A stretch of DNA of 48,994 bases from an uncultured Saprospiraceae bacterium (GTDB lineage Bacteria; Bacteroidota; Bacteroidia; Chitinophagales; Saprospiraceae): NCBI GenBank assembly GCA_937924495.1, contig CALDSS010000069.1:1-48994 (forward strand), in the 5' to 3' direction. Each line of letters opens with the position of its first letter. The stretch's first letter is position 1. This document shows positions 34,306 to 45,300 of the stretch, piece by piece. The translations under genes were made by a program, and so were the position numbers. Under the pieces are notes generated by a model, which did no database searches, was not told the DNA's origin, and saw only the letters and a list, made by a program, of their open reading frames with translations.

Positions 34306-35063
34306 AAAAAAGCCTTTGTAATTTCAACAAAGTCAGGAGCCTTTAAGGAGGCACCGCCAATCAATCCGCCATCTACATCTGGCTGACCAAAAAGGTCTTT
34401 GGCGTTGGCTGGCTTGACGCTTCCACCATAAAGAATGGTAGTCGAATCTGCTGTTTCAGCCCCGTATTTTTTCTTTACCAAAGAACGAATGAATTGGTGC
34501 ATTTCCTGAGCTTGTTTTGGAGAAGCGGTTTTACCAGTTCCTATTGCCCAAACGGGTTCGTAAGCCAACGTGATATTGGCAAACTCGTCTTTTGAGAAAT
34601 TTTTGAATAAAGATTCTTTCAATTGTTTTTCGACGATTTGATTTTGTTTACCAGCCTCTCTGCTATCTAATTTTTCACCAAAACAGAAAATTGGTTTCAT
34701 GCCTTGCCCCAAAACTGCTTTGGTCTTCTCCGCTAATAATTCATGAGATTCTTTAAAATATTCACGTCTTTCAGAATGACCTAAAATCACATATTCGCAA
34801 CCCGTTGATTTGAGCTGAGGAGCAGAGATTTCTCCGGTGAAAGCACCACTTTCTTTTTCGTGGCAATTTTGAGCACCTAAATGAATATTCAAAATATCTT
34901 TGAGAATAATCGAAACTGTTTTCAAATGAATATATGGGGTACAAAAAACCACCTTTACTTCAGATGGTCCTAAGGCATCTCTTACGGCCATAGCCAAATC
35001 TCTCCCATCTTCATAATTTTTATTCATTTTCCAGTTTCCAGCAACCATTCTTATTCGAGCCAT
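34302..35063 (-). CDS. tpiA: Triosephosphate isomerase
   Basis: This enzyme interconverts dihydroxyacetone phosphate and glyceraldehyde 3-phosphate in glycolysis. The 253-residue protein matches the usual length and carries the full active-site set: Lys in GNWKMN (residue 12), His in YVILGHSERREYF, Glu in LAYEPVWAIGTGKTASP, and phosphate-binding ILYGGSVKPAN and GLIGGAS. It ends tail to tail with the flippase gene, with a four-base overlap. A hairpin at 35119-35150 separates it from the next unit on the same strand. Confidence 0.97.
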   Translation of the reverse strand: MARIRMVAGNWKMNKNYEDGRDLAMAVRDALGPSEVKVVFCTPYIHLKTVSIILKDILNIHLGAQNCHEKESGAFTGEISAPQLKSTGCEYVILGHSERREYFKESHELLAEKTKAVLGQGMKPIFCFGEKLDSREAGKQNQIVEKQLKESLFKNFSKDEFANITLAYEPVWAIGTGKTASPKQAQEMHQFIRSLVKKKYGAETADSTTILYGGSVKPANAKDLFGQPDVDGGLIGGASLKAPDFVEITKAFF

Positions 35064-35118
35064 TTTTTATTTTTTTTGATTGAACTGCAAAAATGTGTCT
35101 TTACAATAGAAAAAAGAA

Positions 35119-35150
35119 ATCCCGAACTTTCTAAATTGAAAATTCGGGAT
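35119..35150 (-). terminator. Terminator-like hairpin before tpiA
   Basis: ATCCCGAA (35119-35126) pairs with TTCGGGAT (35143-35150). On the minus strand a T-rich run follows (A-rich at 35108-35117). It could end the small unit at 35185-35398 and isolate tpiA from it. Confidence 0.6.
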
Positions 35151-35184
35151 AACACTTAGTTCTGGGATGTACCTAATTTTTGTT

Positions 35185-35343
35185 TTAAGACTCTCTGACC
35201 AAATCTAATCTAAAAACAACTAGCACAACTAATAGTAGTGATAAAATGATCATGGGTAAATGGATTATGTTAAAAAATAGTGTTCGATAGATTTCTTCTC
35301 GGATTATGCTTCGTTTAAAAACAGGACACATTTTTAGAAGCAT
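35185..35343 (-). CDS. Possible small single-pass membrane protein (52 aa)
   Basis: I do not recognise this product. The 52 residues start MLLKMCPVFKRSIIREEIYR, which is basic, and continue into one hydrophobic helix (NIIHLPMIILSLLLVVLVVF) with a short charged tail (RLDLVRES). This is the topology of a small membrane protein. ATG at 35343 is the first ATG after a strong promoter match (35368-35398), so the leader would be about 15-20 bases. A hairpin follows the stop. It could be a regulator, a subunit or a toxin-like peptide. It may also be a chance frame inside a small RNA. Confidence 0.35.
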   Translation of the reverse strand: MLLKMCPVFKRSIIREEIYRTLFFNIIHLPMIILSLLLVVLVVFRLDLVRES

Positions 35344-35367
35344 ACCCTTATTTTTTTGGATACCTTT

Positions 35368-35398
35368 CAAATATAAAAAAATATAAACTGTATGTCAA
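35368..35398 (-). promoter_or_regulatory. Strong Bacteroidota-type promoter match
   Basis: On the minus strand TTGACA (35393-35398) is followed, 20 bases after TTG, by TATATTTG (35368-35375), an exact TAnnTTTG with near-ideal spacing. It lies between the sod terminator and the small open frame, so it cannot serve sod. It could serve the 52-codon frame, a small RNA or, by read-through, tpiA. Confidence 0.55.
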
Positions 35399-35402
35399 GA
35401 AA

Positions 35403-35434
35403 AAATGCCACTCAAAATCAATTGAGTGGCATTT
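35403..35434 (-). terminator. Intrinsic terminator of sod
   Basis: A perfect 12-base stem (AAATGCCACTCA / TGAGTGGCATTT) with an 8-base loop is followed, on the minus strand, by a T-run. It lies 48 bases after the sod stop codon. Confidence 0.85.
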
Positions 35435-35481
35435 ATACCCAATAGTTTTATTTATCGGTTTATTCTGAGTGATTATCGGTC

Positions 35482-36117
35482 TTATGAAAAATCACTGCCA
35501 CCTGGATTTGCGTCGTTGTATTTCTTTGAAACAACTGCCCAATTCACCACATTAAAAAACGCTTGAACATAGTCAGGTCTTCGATTTTGGTAGTTTAAAT
35601 AATAGGCATGCTCCCAAACATCCAAGCCTAAAATCGGAGTTCCTTGCTTTTCGGCAACATCCATTAAAGGATTGTCTTGATTTGGCGTTGAAGTGATGAA
35701 TAATTTATCATCGCTATCCACACACAACCATGCCCAACCTGAACCAAAACGAGTTCCCGCAGCTTTCGCAAATTCAGTTTTGAAATTTTCGAAAGAACCA
35801 AAATCTCTGTTAATTGCTTTTGAAATGTTCATTGCAGCAGAAGGCTCACCACCTCCATCTGGAGACATCACTTCCCAAAACAAACAGTGGTTGTAATATC
35901 CACCGCCATTGTTTCTTACACCAGTCGAGTGCTTAGAAACATTTGCTAAAATATCTTTAATGCTTTTTCCATCAAGGTCAGTGCCTTCAATAGCTGCATT
36001 TAATTTTTTTGTATAGCCCGCATGGTGCTTGCCATGGTGGATTTCCATCGTACGCGCATCAATATTTGGCTCAAGCCCATCTTTTGCGTATGGTAAATCT
36101 GGTAATTCGAATGCCAT
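35482..36117 (-). CDS. sodA: Superoxide dismutase, Mn-type by residues
   Basis: The enzyme disproportionates superoxide. The 211-residue protein has the four metal ligands: His in [10 protein letters not shown], His in [13 protein letters not shown], and Asp and His in [15 protein letters not shown]. Two positions that often separate metal types, Gly in NNGGGYYNH and Gln in [10 protein letters not shown], agree with Mn-SOD rather than Fe-SOD. A cambialistic enzyme is possible. No signal peptide is seen, so it is cytoplasmic. It has its own -7 box upstream and a strong terminator downstream. Confidence 0.94.
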   Translation of the reverse strand: MAFELPDLPYAKDGLEPNIDARTMEIHHGKHHAGYTKKLNAAIEGTDLDGKSIKDILANVSKHSTGVRNNGGGYYNHCLFWEVMSPDGGGEPSAAMNISKAINRDFGSFENFKTEFAKAAGTRFGSGWAWLCVDSDDKLFITSTPNQDNPLMDVAEKQGTPILGLDVWEHAYYLNYQNRRPDYVQAFFNVVNWAVVSKKYNDANPGGSDFS

Positions 36118-36149
36118 AAGTGAGTTTTATTTGTGAATATCTTCAATTT

Positions 36150-36157
36150 CAAATTTA
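36150..36157 (-). promoter_or_regulatory. Putative -7 box (TAAATTTG) for sod
   Basis: TAAATTTG on the minus strand matches TAnnTTTG exactly, 32 bases before the sod ATG. No -33 TTG is seen at the usual distance. Confidence 0.42.
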
Positions 36158-36408
36158 GAGGCGAAAAAATGAGGTTTAGGTTCTGAGGAGTATAAATTTT
36201 TAAACATAACCTTAGCTATGTTTTTAAAATTTAAAAATACAGGTTCTAAAAAATCAAATTTGCAGCTTAAAGTTGAAATTGTAAAATATTCAAGGTTTGA
36301 AAATATTCATTATTGGTTCTAAAACCGATGCAAAAGTAATAAGTTCATTGAGTTGAAATGAAAAACTGAATAGGTTTTTCTAACTTTACTTTTTATCCAG
36401 TTTTAAAT

Positions 36409-36568
36409 GAAGTCGTTTAAGAATTCATGATTTCGCGAAAGTGAGAAAATTTTATTTTGAATAAGGCAAAAACCACAGTCGATGCCTTAGCATCGCTGAG
36501 GATTTTTAACGCAATTCAGGATAAAATTTGCCACTTGCAGCCAATCAATGAGTTTTTAAACAACTTCA
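36409..36568 (+). repeat. Dispersed non-coding element, copy 2
   Basis: The ends form a ~19-base imperfect inverted repeat: GAAGTCGTTTAAGAATTCA at 36409, and the inverse of GAAGTTGTTTAAAAACTCA ending near 36567. The centre (36463-36511) matches copy 1 (861-914, minus strand) at 41 of 49 positions by eye: AAGGCAAAAACCACAG, hairpin CGATGC-CTTA-GCATCG, CTGAGG, ATTTTTAACG. The core sits ~55 bases from each end in both copies, although the end sequences differ. Confidence 0.7.
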
Positions 36569-36773
36569 ATAAGAAGGCATTTAGAAAGTTATACATAATA
36601 TCTTTTCTTTGCGCACGCTGCTTACAACCTCGTCTGTATTACCATTTTATATAGTAATGAGAATCAGGCCATGGTGGCATTTAGCGACAAAAATATTGTC
36701 CGTTGTAAGTAGAAAAAAATTTATGTGAAGTGTAACGACATCACAATCAGAATAACATTCAATTAAATTTTCA

Positions 36774-38168
36774 ATGAAGTATAGAACCGAAAAAGATAGT
36801 ATCGGAAAAATTAAAGTTCCGGCAGACGTTTATTGGGCAGCACAAACCCAAAGGTCAACTCAAAATTTCAAAATTGGGGCAGGTAAAATGCCTATCGAAG
36901 TCATCAGAGCTTATGCCATTTTGAAAAAAGCAGCCGCAAATACTAACGCAGAAGCAGGCCTTTTGACCAAAGCAAAAGCAAAATTAATTGGGAAAGTTTG
37001 TGATGAAATCCTTGACGGAAAATTGGATGATCAATTTCCGTTAGTGGTTTGGCAAACGGGTTCTGGAACTCAAACTAATATGAACGTCAATGAAGTAGTG
37101 GCCAACCGCGGCCATGTGATGAATGGTGGAAAATTGACGGATGATAAAAAATATTTACACCCGAATGATGATGTAAATAAATCTCAGTCATCCAATGATA
37201 CTTTTCCGACTGCCATGCATATTTCTGCTTATAAAATGTTGGTTGAGACCACCATTCCGGGCATTGAAGGATTGAGAGATACGCTTGCCGCAAAATCAAA
37301 AGAATTTAAAAATGTGGTAAAAATCGGTCGTACACATTTCATGGATGCAACACCAATAACCGTTGGTCAAGAATTATCAGGTTATGTCTCTCAATTGGAT
37401 CATGGATTAGCTGCGGTTAAATTTAGTTTGAAACATTTGAGCGAATTGGCTTTGGGTGGTACTGCAGTCGGGACTGGACTCAACACACCAAAAGGGTACT
37501 CAAAAAATGTGGCGAAGGAAATTGCAAAAATCAGTGGACTTCCTTTTATCACTGGAAAAAATAAATTTGAAGGATTAGCTGCTCATGATGCTATCGTTGC
37601 AGCACATGGCGCTTTGAAAACAGTGGCTGTTTCTTTGATGAAAATTGGAAACGACATCAGAATGTTGGCGTCTGGTCCTCGAAGTGGAATTGGAGAATTA
37701 ATCATTCCTGCAAATGAACCTGGCTCTTCCATTATGCCCGGAAAAGTAAATCCTACTCAAGCTGAAGCATTGACGATGGTTGTGGCTCAAGTTTTAGGAA
37801 ACGATGTTGCAATTAATGTGGGTGGCTCGACCGGTCATTTTGAATTGAATGTTTTTAAGCCAATGATGATTACCAACTTCTTGCATTCTGCAAGATTGAT
37901 TGGTGACGCTTGTCAAAGTTTCAATGAAAATTGTGCAAAAGGAATTGAACCTAATTATGGACGTATCAAACAGATGCTCGAAGATTCGTTAATGTTAGTC
38001 ACGGCCTTAAATACCAAAATCGGCTATGATAATGCAGCTAAGATTGCGAAAAAAGCGCACAAAGAAGGTACGACTTTGCGACAAGCAGCGGTGAAATTAG
38101 GTCTCTTGACTTCTGAGGAATTTGACAAATGGGTGAGGCCAGAAAAAATGATTGGCGGATTGAAATAA
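36774..38168 (+). CDS. fumC: Fumarate hydratase class II
   Basis: This iron-independent fumarase hydrates fumarate to malate in the TCA cycle. The 464-residue protein has the family signature [13 protein letters not shown] with the catalytic serine loop. [14 protein letters not shown] and [22 protein letters not shown] are also typical of class II fumarases. [15 protein letters not shown] confirms fumarase rather than aspartase or argininosuccinate lyase. It is flanked by related repeat sequences (36409-36445 and 38226-38262). No exact TAnnTTTG box was found upstream. Confidence 0.96.
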   Translation: MKYRTEKDSIGKIKVPADVYWAAQTQRSTQNFKIGAGKMPIEVIRAYAILKKAAANTNAEAGLLTKAKAKLIGKVCDEILDGKLDDQFPLVVWQTGSGTQTNMNVNEVVANRGHVMNGGKLTDDKKYLHPNDDVNKSQSSNDTFPTAMHISAYKMLVETTIPGIEGLRDTLAAKSKEFKNVVKIGRTHFMDATPITVGQELSGYVSQLDHGLAAVKFSLKHLSELALGGTAVGTGLNTPKGYSKNVAKEIAKISGLPFITGKNKFEGLAAHDAIVAAHGALKTVAVSLMKIGNDIRMLASGPRSGIGELIIPANEPGSSIMPGKVNPTQAEALTMVVAQVLGNDVAINVGGSTGHFELNVFKPMMITNFLHSARLIGDACQSFNENCAKGIEPNYGRIKQMLEDSLMLVTALNTKIGYDNAAKIAKKAHKEGTTLRQAAVKLGLLTSEEFDKWVRPEKMIGGLK

Positions 38169-38225
38169 CACCATCTTTGATAATTAATTTGACTCGGAAG
38201 CTAAGTGCAATCGGAGGTTTTTTAA

Positions 38226-38262
38226 GAAGTTGTTTAAGAATTCATGATTTTGCGAAAGTGAG
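38226..38262 (+). repeat. Partial copy of the 36409 element end
   Basis: These 37 bases match the left end of the element at 36409-36445 with two differences (GAAGTTGTTTAAGAATTC..., then TGCGAAAGTGAG). The core hairpin and far end are missing here, so it is a remnant or solo end. It lies 58 bases after the fumC stop. Confidence 0.65.
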
Positions 38263-38316
38263 TTTTCAAAAAACGCCTATTTGAAGTTCTTTAAATCGGC
38301 TCATAAATATAATCCG

Positions 38317-38338
38317 AAGTTTAGTAAACCTTTGTTTT
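38317..38338 (+). repeat. Second copy of the AAGTTTAGTAAACCT motif
   Basis: AAGTTTAGTAAACCT, then T, then TGTTTT matches 10910-10931 with a single difference over 22 bases. The left arm present at 10842 has no clear partner here. It sits between the solo element end and the metallophosphoesterase gene. Confidence 0.5.
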
Positions 38339-38402
38339 TGAACTTTACGAAGCCAGATAATTAAAAACATGCGAATATTCTTGATAATTTGAAAACTGAC
38401 CA

Positions 38403-39278
38403 ATGATTATTTCATGCCGAGGACTTCTAATTTTAGTTGTTTTTGGGATTTTATACTTTTCGTGTTCAGCCCCTACTGAGCTATCTAAGCCTTATTCATT
38501 TTTTGTAGCAGGCCACGTTTATGGAAAACCAAATACGCCTTTGATGGGCGCCCATCCTCCTTTCCAAGCCAAATTTGATTTGATTAGAACGACCCCCAAT
38601 ATGCAGTTTGGCGTATTGACTGGAGATATGGTGGTCGGAAGTACCAAAGAAAGATGGGATAGTTTAGAAGCCGATCTAAAACCGCTAAACCTGACCATCC
38701 ATCACGCCGTTGGCAACCACGAAATTGACAAGCACAGAAAGTATTACGAAGAAAGATTTGGGAATACTTACTCTTCTTTTTCGCTCAATGGGGATTTATT
38801 TATCATGCTCGATCCATTGAAGAACGAGGGTTGGAATATCGAGGGTAAACAATTTGATTTTCTCAAAAAGGTATTGGAAGAAAACAAACCAGTAAAAAAC
38901 ATTTTCATTTGTTTTCATCAATTGCTTTGGTGGCAACCAGAGGGAAATTTCAAAAAATCCAACCCTAATTCTACGGCTGGAAGAAATGGGAAATGCAATT
39001 TCTGGGAGGAGATTGTCCCCTTATTAGAAAAAACGAAAACCCCAGTTTTTCTTTTTGCTGGTGATGTTGGTGCTTATAAAAACGGGCGATCCTGTTTTTA
39101 TCATGAATACAAAAACATCACAATGATTGCGAGTGGAATGGGCGGAGGAAAAAAGGACAATTTTCTTATTGTAAAAGTCGATCAACACAAAAATGTAGAT
39201 ATTGAAATGATTGCCTTAAACTCTGAGGACCATCATTTCCTCGGAGAAATAGAAAGTTGCACGCTTCCTGATGGTTAG
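38403..39278 (+). CDS. Metallophosphoesterase-like lipoprotein with altered metal motifs
   Basis: This 291-residue protein has a lipoprotein-like N-terminus (LLILVVFGILYFSCSAP). Its calcineurin-like fold shows LTGDMVVGS (motif II), AVGNHEID (motif III) and FICFHQLLWW (motif IV). Motif I reads VAGHVYG, so the usual Asp of DxH is Ala. Motif V reads FAGDVGAY where GHxH is usual. Metal binding or the substrate may therefore differ from the common family, or the protein may be inactive. It converges on the giant T9SS gene with 26 bases between stops and no terminator. Confidence 0.75.
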   Translation: MIISCRGLLILVVFGILYFSCSAPTELSKPYSFFVAGHVYGKPNTPLMGAHPPFQAKFDLIRTTPNMQFGVLTGDMVVGSTKERWDSLEADLKPLNLTIHHAVGNHEIDKHRKYYEERFGNTYSSFSLNGDLFIMLDPLKNEGWNIEGKQFDFLKKVLEENKPVKNIFICFHQLLWWQPEGNFKKSNPNSTAGRNGKCNFWEEIVPLLEKTKTPVFLFAGDVGAYKNGRSCFYHEYKNITMIASGMGGGKKDNFLIVKVDQHKNVDIEMIALNSEDHHFLGEIESCTLPDG

Positions 39279-39304
39279 TGGTTAAATCCCGCCCAATTCA
39301 TACA

Positions 39305-42300
39305 TTATCGAAAAATGTCGAGGTAACCCCTAAAAATTCGCTCCCGACCTTGATCCGTCACTTTGAAAATGTAGAAATAGGTTCCATCTGGCAAATCATT
39401 TCCGTCCCAAGTTCCTTCCCATTTGTTTTGGTAGTTATCTTGCTCAAAAACGAGATTTCCCCATCGATTGAACACTTTCAAATTATTATCAGGCTTATCC
39501 TCAATTCCACCGATATAAAAGGTGTCGTTTACCCCATCTCGGTTGGGTGAAACAGCCGTAAATACCACAATATCAATACAACGCACATAAATTTTTACAG
39601 TATCAATATCACACCCATTTTCATTACAAATCTGGTAGGTAAAGAAATCTTCACTATCACAGAAATCTTCAGTTTGAGTATATAATACAGAGCCATCAGG
39701 CAAAGTTTCAGCCCTTCCACCATTTGGTTGATCAATAATAACCGGCCATTGGATAGCAGTCCCAAATATTGTGTCATTCTGCATTACATCCAATATTTTA
39801 ACGACATTTCGATCGGTTGTATCGCAATCTATATGAGCAATCGGAGGATCTCCAAACGGACGAACGGTTATACATAGATAGGTTGTATCGCAGATGCCTC
39901 TATCATCACAAGCAACAATGCAAGCGGTATCTCTTCCTAGTTGCAAACCAGTATATTCTAAACAATTTGTTCCTGGGTCAAAATCAACATTACCTGTCCC
40001 TTCATTCGTACAGAAGTTATCAATTGAAGTGAAATTTTGACCAATTTCAGTAGTGTCAGGACAAAACTCAATCGTTTGATTGGGGAATATATTTTCGCAA
40101 ATAATTTCAGGTTGTGGAGTAACCACCGTAACTATAAAACTTGTTTGATGTTCAATTCCAAATGAATCAATTAGAACAATACATGCAGTATCAACTCCAA
40201 TGCCTATCCCGTAATAAGTCAAGCATATTTGGGAAGAATCAATTGAAAAAACAACCTCGCTTCCACTCAAATCAGGACAGTCATTGTAAATAGAATCAAT
40301 AACTAAGGAATCGATATCCATACAATACCTAACGGTGTCAAAATTGAGGAATATTGTATCTAAAATCACATTTGCATCTCTAACGGTTATGACGAAATTA
40401 GCAGTATCGCAAAATCCTAAATCGTCGCAAAATAGAATACAAGCTTCGTCAATTCCAATATCCAAACCGGTATAAGTAATACAGTTATTGATTGTATCCA
40501 AATCAAAATCAACCATTAGTCCAGATGAGTCCGCACATAAATTCATCATTGAAATAATATTCCCTTCTAAATTCAATTCTGAGGTATCGCAGCAGATAGT
40601 CATTACCTGCCCAATTCCGATGGTATCGGTAATAACCTTCGGTGGTTTCGGATCTGGAATTACGGAAATGATAACAAAAGTGGTATCACAGATATTTTGA
40701 TCATCACAAACTACTAAACAAGCCAATTCATCCCCAACCAGCTCTCCAGTAACAATCACACAACTATCATTTAATAACACGTAATCTACAAAAGTACCAT
40801 CTGGGCAATTGTTATAGAAATTTGAGACATTTCCTATCAATTCATTTCCATCTATGCAAATGGTATCAGATTCATTGACTTCCAATTCTATCCTTAAAGT
40901 ATCTGGACTCGTACACACAATGTTAGTTAAAAGTGTATCAGAACATCCATTCAATGGATCAATAATTATAACTTGATGAAAGCCATTATCCAACAAAATC
41001 GAGTATCCATTCGATAGGAATGTTGGTACTGGAGGATGCTCTGAACGAACACCCAGATTCATATCAGTGGCAACCAATAATCCATAATCATTAGAATCAT
41101 TGCCACCAATTATTGATTGCGAAGCCAGTTGCAAAACCCAATTTCCTCCTGGATCTAATTGATTAAGAACTAATTCTAAATCTGCTAAACTATTGAAAGA
41201 ACCAGAAATTGAGTTTCCATTGATAATCCAACTATCGATTCTATATGGCCCCAGAAACCCCTGACCATAAAGATTGGCAAAGGAATATAAGATAGCAGAG
41301 TCAATATCACACGGCTGTAATGGGAAGGTGTATTTGACACCATTATCCAAAATTTCCAATTGATTTGCTGTTGCAAAATCAACTGGAACACAAATCTCGC
41401 CTCCAGAAGAACAGCTTGGCTCTTGAATAATAAGTGTATCGTTAGAAGTGAAAATTCCACAATTTCCACATTCACCAACTTCAATATTCGCAGTCGTAAT
41501 ACAGCCACCTGCATCAATTACATTCACCATGTAGAGACCTTGTTGCAAATCAATTCTATTCTGCGGATCATTATTTCCAACTAAATCAGACCAATCAAAA
41601 GTGTAGGGAGGGACGCCACCTGTAACGGTTAATTCAACTTTTCCTCCTGTACCACAATCCTCGGTAACATTGGCCACAACTTGTGCTAAGTCAGGCAATT
41701 CAATTCTAAAGCAATCACCGCCAGCCACACAGCCATTACTGTCTAAAATTTCAATACAATAATCTCCAACAGGGAGATTTCCATTTTGGAAGGTTCTATA
41801 TCCATTTGAAATAATTGTATCAGCGGGTTGCGTAAATCCTGCCGAATAATTTACTGCAAACTCAACACTTCCATCAGCTCCATTTCGACAAGTAACATTA
41901 TTTGTATTGGAAATACGGACTGTTCCAGGAGGAACATTATCAGTCAAAACAAAAATGGATGGAACCTCGCAACTCGTGGTTGAGTTGTCCGTAATCGTGA
42001 CTAAATGAATTCCACTTCCAAGGCCATTTTGAGTTGAAGTTCCACTCGGCCAAGAGTAACTATAATTTCCACTACCGCCAGTAACTTGTAAAGTAACACT
42101 TCCATTTCTGACACCGCAATCGGGTTGGTTGTTTACAACAACATCAGCCATTAATGGATTGTCTTGTGGCACTTCTACCAACAAAACATTTGAACAATCA
42201 AGATTATTCGGATCCGTTAGGGTAACAAAGTAGCTCCCAGCTGAGAGGTCATTTCGAGTATCAGAACGATTACCATCTTGCCATTCGTAAATAAAGTTTG

Positions 42301-45300
42301 AAGGACTCAAAGTAGCTGTTCCATCATTGGCATCACAGGTAGCTGGGGTTGTCATTGCATTGGCTGAAGGGCCGTTTTGGTTTGCAACAACAACTGGCAC
42401 ATCAATCGAGCAATCTGAATCTCTTGTGTTAGTAATTCTAATTAAATATCCACCATAAGGGAGTTCAGTTCTTTCTAAATCGGAAATAGGATTTCCAATA
42501 TTTGGAATCCAGTTGAAGTTATAATCCCTCGGATTACCTGTAATTTCAATTTTTGCAGTTCCACTTCTATTTCCACAAGAAGAATTTTGAATAGTAATAT
42601 TGGAGACAACTGCTTCATCACATGGACAATCTACAACGGTTACCAAAACGTCATCGGTTGATTGACAATCGTTGCCATCTGTAACCGAAAGTGTATGAAT
42701 TGTTGTATTTGAAGGAGTTATCGTTGGACTTTGACCATTTAATCCTCCTGACCACACATAAGAAAAATTACTATTGCCACCAGATGCGCTACCAACTAAA
42801 TTGACGGACTCACCTCGACACAAATAAAAGTCCCGGCCTGCATTTGCAATAGGGGTCTCCGCAACTCTTATGGTAAGGGTTATTGTATTTGAATTGTTTG
42901 GAAAGGCAGAATTAGTCACAGATAATTCATATTCATACACTCCCTGCCCTACTCCATTAGAAAATATTGGGTTGAAAATATTTAGGTCATTTAAATTACC
43001 AGAAGTCGGATTATTGGGTGAAGGTATCCATTGAAAGTCTGTACCACCACTCGCAAGAATTTGTAAATCCGTTTCTTCACAAATCGTAGTGTCAGTGAAA
43101 TTGACATCAATGACAACTGGATCAAATATCTCTACTAATACGCTTGCCTGCTCAGAGCATCCGTTTGCATCTGTTACGGTGACTGTATATTGAGTATCAG
43201 TTGAAGGAGATGCTTCTGGAGATTGCAAATTTGGATTACTTAAGTCCGCTATTGGATTCCAACTGTACGTATAGGGAGCAGAACCACCTGTCACAGTTGG
43301 GTTGAGATTAACAGAACCGCCAATTGGAATAATTTGAGGCGATGATATACTAACTAAAATTGGGTCACCAATTGATAATGCAATGGTATCCGCAGTAACA
43401 AAACAATTTCCTCTATTGGTCTTTAAAATAAATTCAAAAGTTCCAATACCTGCGTTATTGGGCAAGGTAACAGTTGGGTTTGCAATGGTGGCATCAGAAA
43501 CCATAGAGAGATTGGCTGGAAAAATTGCCTCCCATTCAAACTCATAATCATTTGAAATGCAGTTATTTACGCCCAAATCTGCATTCAAAACAATATCATT
43601 TCCACAAAGAACTTGATCACTTCCTGCGTTAAGCAAATCTGGGGTTGGCAAAATTGAATAGAAAGTATCGCAAAGTGGCAATACGTCATTAGAGATAAAA
43701 ATTCCGATAGCACAAACGTCATTCACACCAAAATCAACCGTATCTTGAACAGTCCAAGCATTGCCTGAAGAAGGTGTAGAAAACAGCTGAGAAGAAACCA
43801 ATTCGCCGTTGTCATAAATATTGTTACCATTTCTATCAGCAAAGAAATTTAAACTGACCATTTGACCAGAGAAACTAAATCCAGCGCTTGTCAATTCCAT
43901 ATCAAAATGTACCGCTTCTTGGTTTCCACCAGCACAATAACTTTCTAAATTAAGGTTTGAAATTGTCAAACTCTCGCCAACAGGTAAATCGATAAAATTA
44001 TCTCCATTTTCAGAATTAATAGTGAATATTTCACAAGTAGAGTTATTTGAAACACAGGTCAAATCTGTGGAAATGACGGTGCTCAATTTTACCATTTCTA
44101 CGGGGTCATTACAGGCATAAACTGGTGTATTTAAGGAAAGTCGTAAAACGGCTTGTTCCCCTATAATCAATCCGCTTGGTAAAGTCCAAAGCAGGATGTC
44201 AACTCCATTGATCCTTTGAACATCCGGCTCACCAGGAATCCAGCTTGAAGGAACCACTCCAATGCTTGACCCTGATTGATAGCTTACTCCAGGCGGTAAG
44301 ACAAATCTTATTTTGTCGTTTTGATCAGTGGGCGTATTGGTAAGATTAGTAGTGACAATTTCTACGGTAGTAAAATTAGAAGTCAAAACTGTTCCTGGTT
44401 GGAACTCAATTCTAAAAAATTTATCTGGATTGGGCGCCACACCGTTTATGTAAATGGGCAAGGTCTCTCCTGCTTCAAAATTACTCGGCTCATTGCACCC
44501 TTTGGTACCTTGAAAACTATAAAAGGCTAAACTGCCACTAAGAAAGTCGCAGTCAGTAATGAATTTGTAACGGATTTCAACTTGGTTGGAATCACTTGGA
44601 TTGAGAGAATTAAAACCTTGCAACCCTTCATTCATTAGATATGGATTCAAGTCATCAAAACCATCGTACAAGTAATTAATCCCTCTGTTGTCTGCGCTTT
44701 GAAAAACTGGATCATTCAAAGCAGACTGAAAGGAGGTTCCTGGCGGATAAGCAACTTCCACACTTCCAGGTACCAAGGTGGCTCCAAATGGTGGCAAAGT
44801 CAAGACCGTTTGCAAGTCAAAAACAGTTCCTAAATCTACATTTTTTAGTATTATGGAAATGGTATTCGTATCGCATAAATCGGCTGCAATTGTATTTTGA
44901 AAATTAACCTCTGCATCTAGGCGCGGGTCTCTTGTTGAGACACTGATGGGAAACCTTACATCAGCGCAAGGTTCATACAGATCTGGCGTCCAATTTGCTT
45001 CGCGAAATGGCTCACAGCTCCAACCTGCTCGGGCAGTCATTAAGGAAGTTCCACACAGCTGTACCAGAGCCTTGACCTCTATTAGATTACAAGTTTCAGA
45101 AAATGGATTGCCTCCACTCGATCTTTTTAAACCATCTGCAAAAGCAAAATAATTTGTTCCGTATTCTTGTACAGGTAAGTTCTGAATATTATTGGGGTCA
45201 GTTATATCGCTCATTGAAACGACCTCAATCGCATTGTCAGGATTTTCGATTGCGAACCAAGTCAAACCAGCATCTGCCTCCACTGCTTCATTACAAAGTT

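Larger units (their letters stand above)
35064..35481. other. 418-base gap holding a possible small transcription unit
   Basis: Reading the minus strand, the gap holds the sod terminator (35403-35434), a promoter (35368-35398), a 52-codon open frame (35185-35343) and a terminator-like hairpin (35119-35150). That order is what a small independent gene or RNA would look like. The parts are listed separately. Confidence 0.5.
36118..36773. other. 656-base gap with a repeat element and palindromes
   Basis: The gap between divergent sod and fumC holds the sod -7 box (36150-36157) and an AT-rich hairpin near 36190-36227 (TTTAAACATA / TATGTTTTTAAA). The dispersed element (36409-36568) lies in its middle. 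Closer to fumC there is an inverted pair, CTTACAAC (36621-36628) / GTTGTAAG (36702-36709), and a smaller palindrome GACAA-AAATA-TTGTC (36686-36700). No gene is called; a 65-codon frame here begins inside the repeat and is rejected. Confidence 0.5.

Noticed and set aside
36457-36654. A 65-codon plus-strand frame upstream of fumC
   Set aside because: It begins with TTG inside the dispersed repeat and crosses the repeat's inverted end. The product has no signal, domain or promoter support.
39278-39550. A 90-codon plus-strand frame beginning at the metallophosphoesterase stop
   Set aside because: It lies antisense to the conserved sorting domain of the giant protein, which explains its length.
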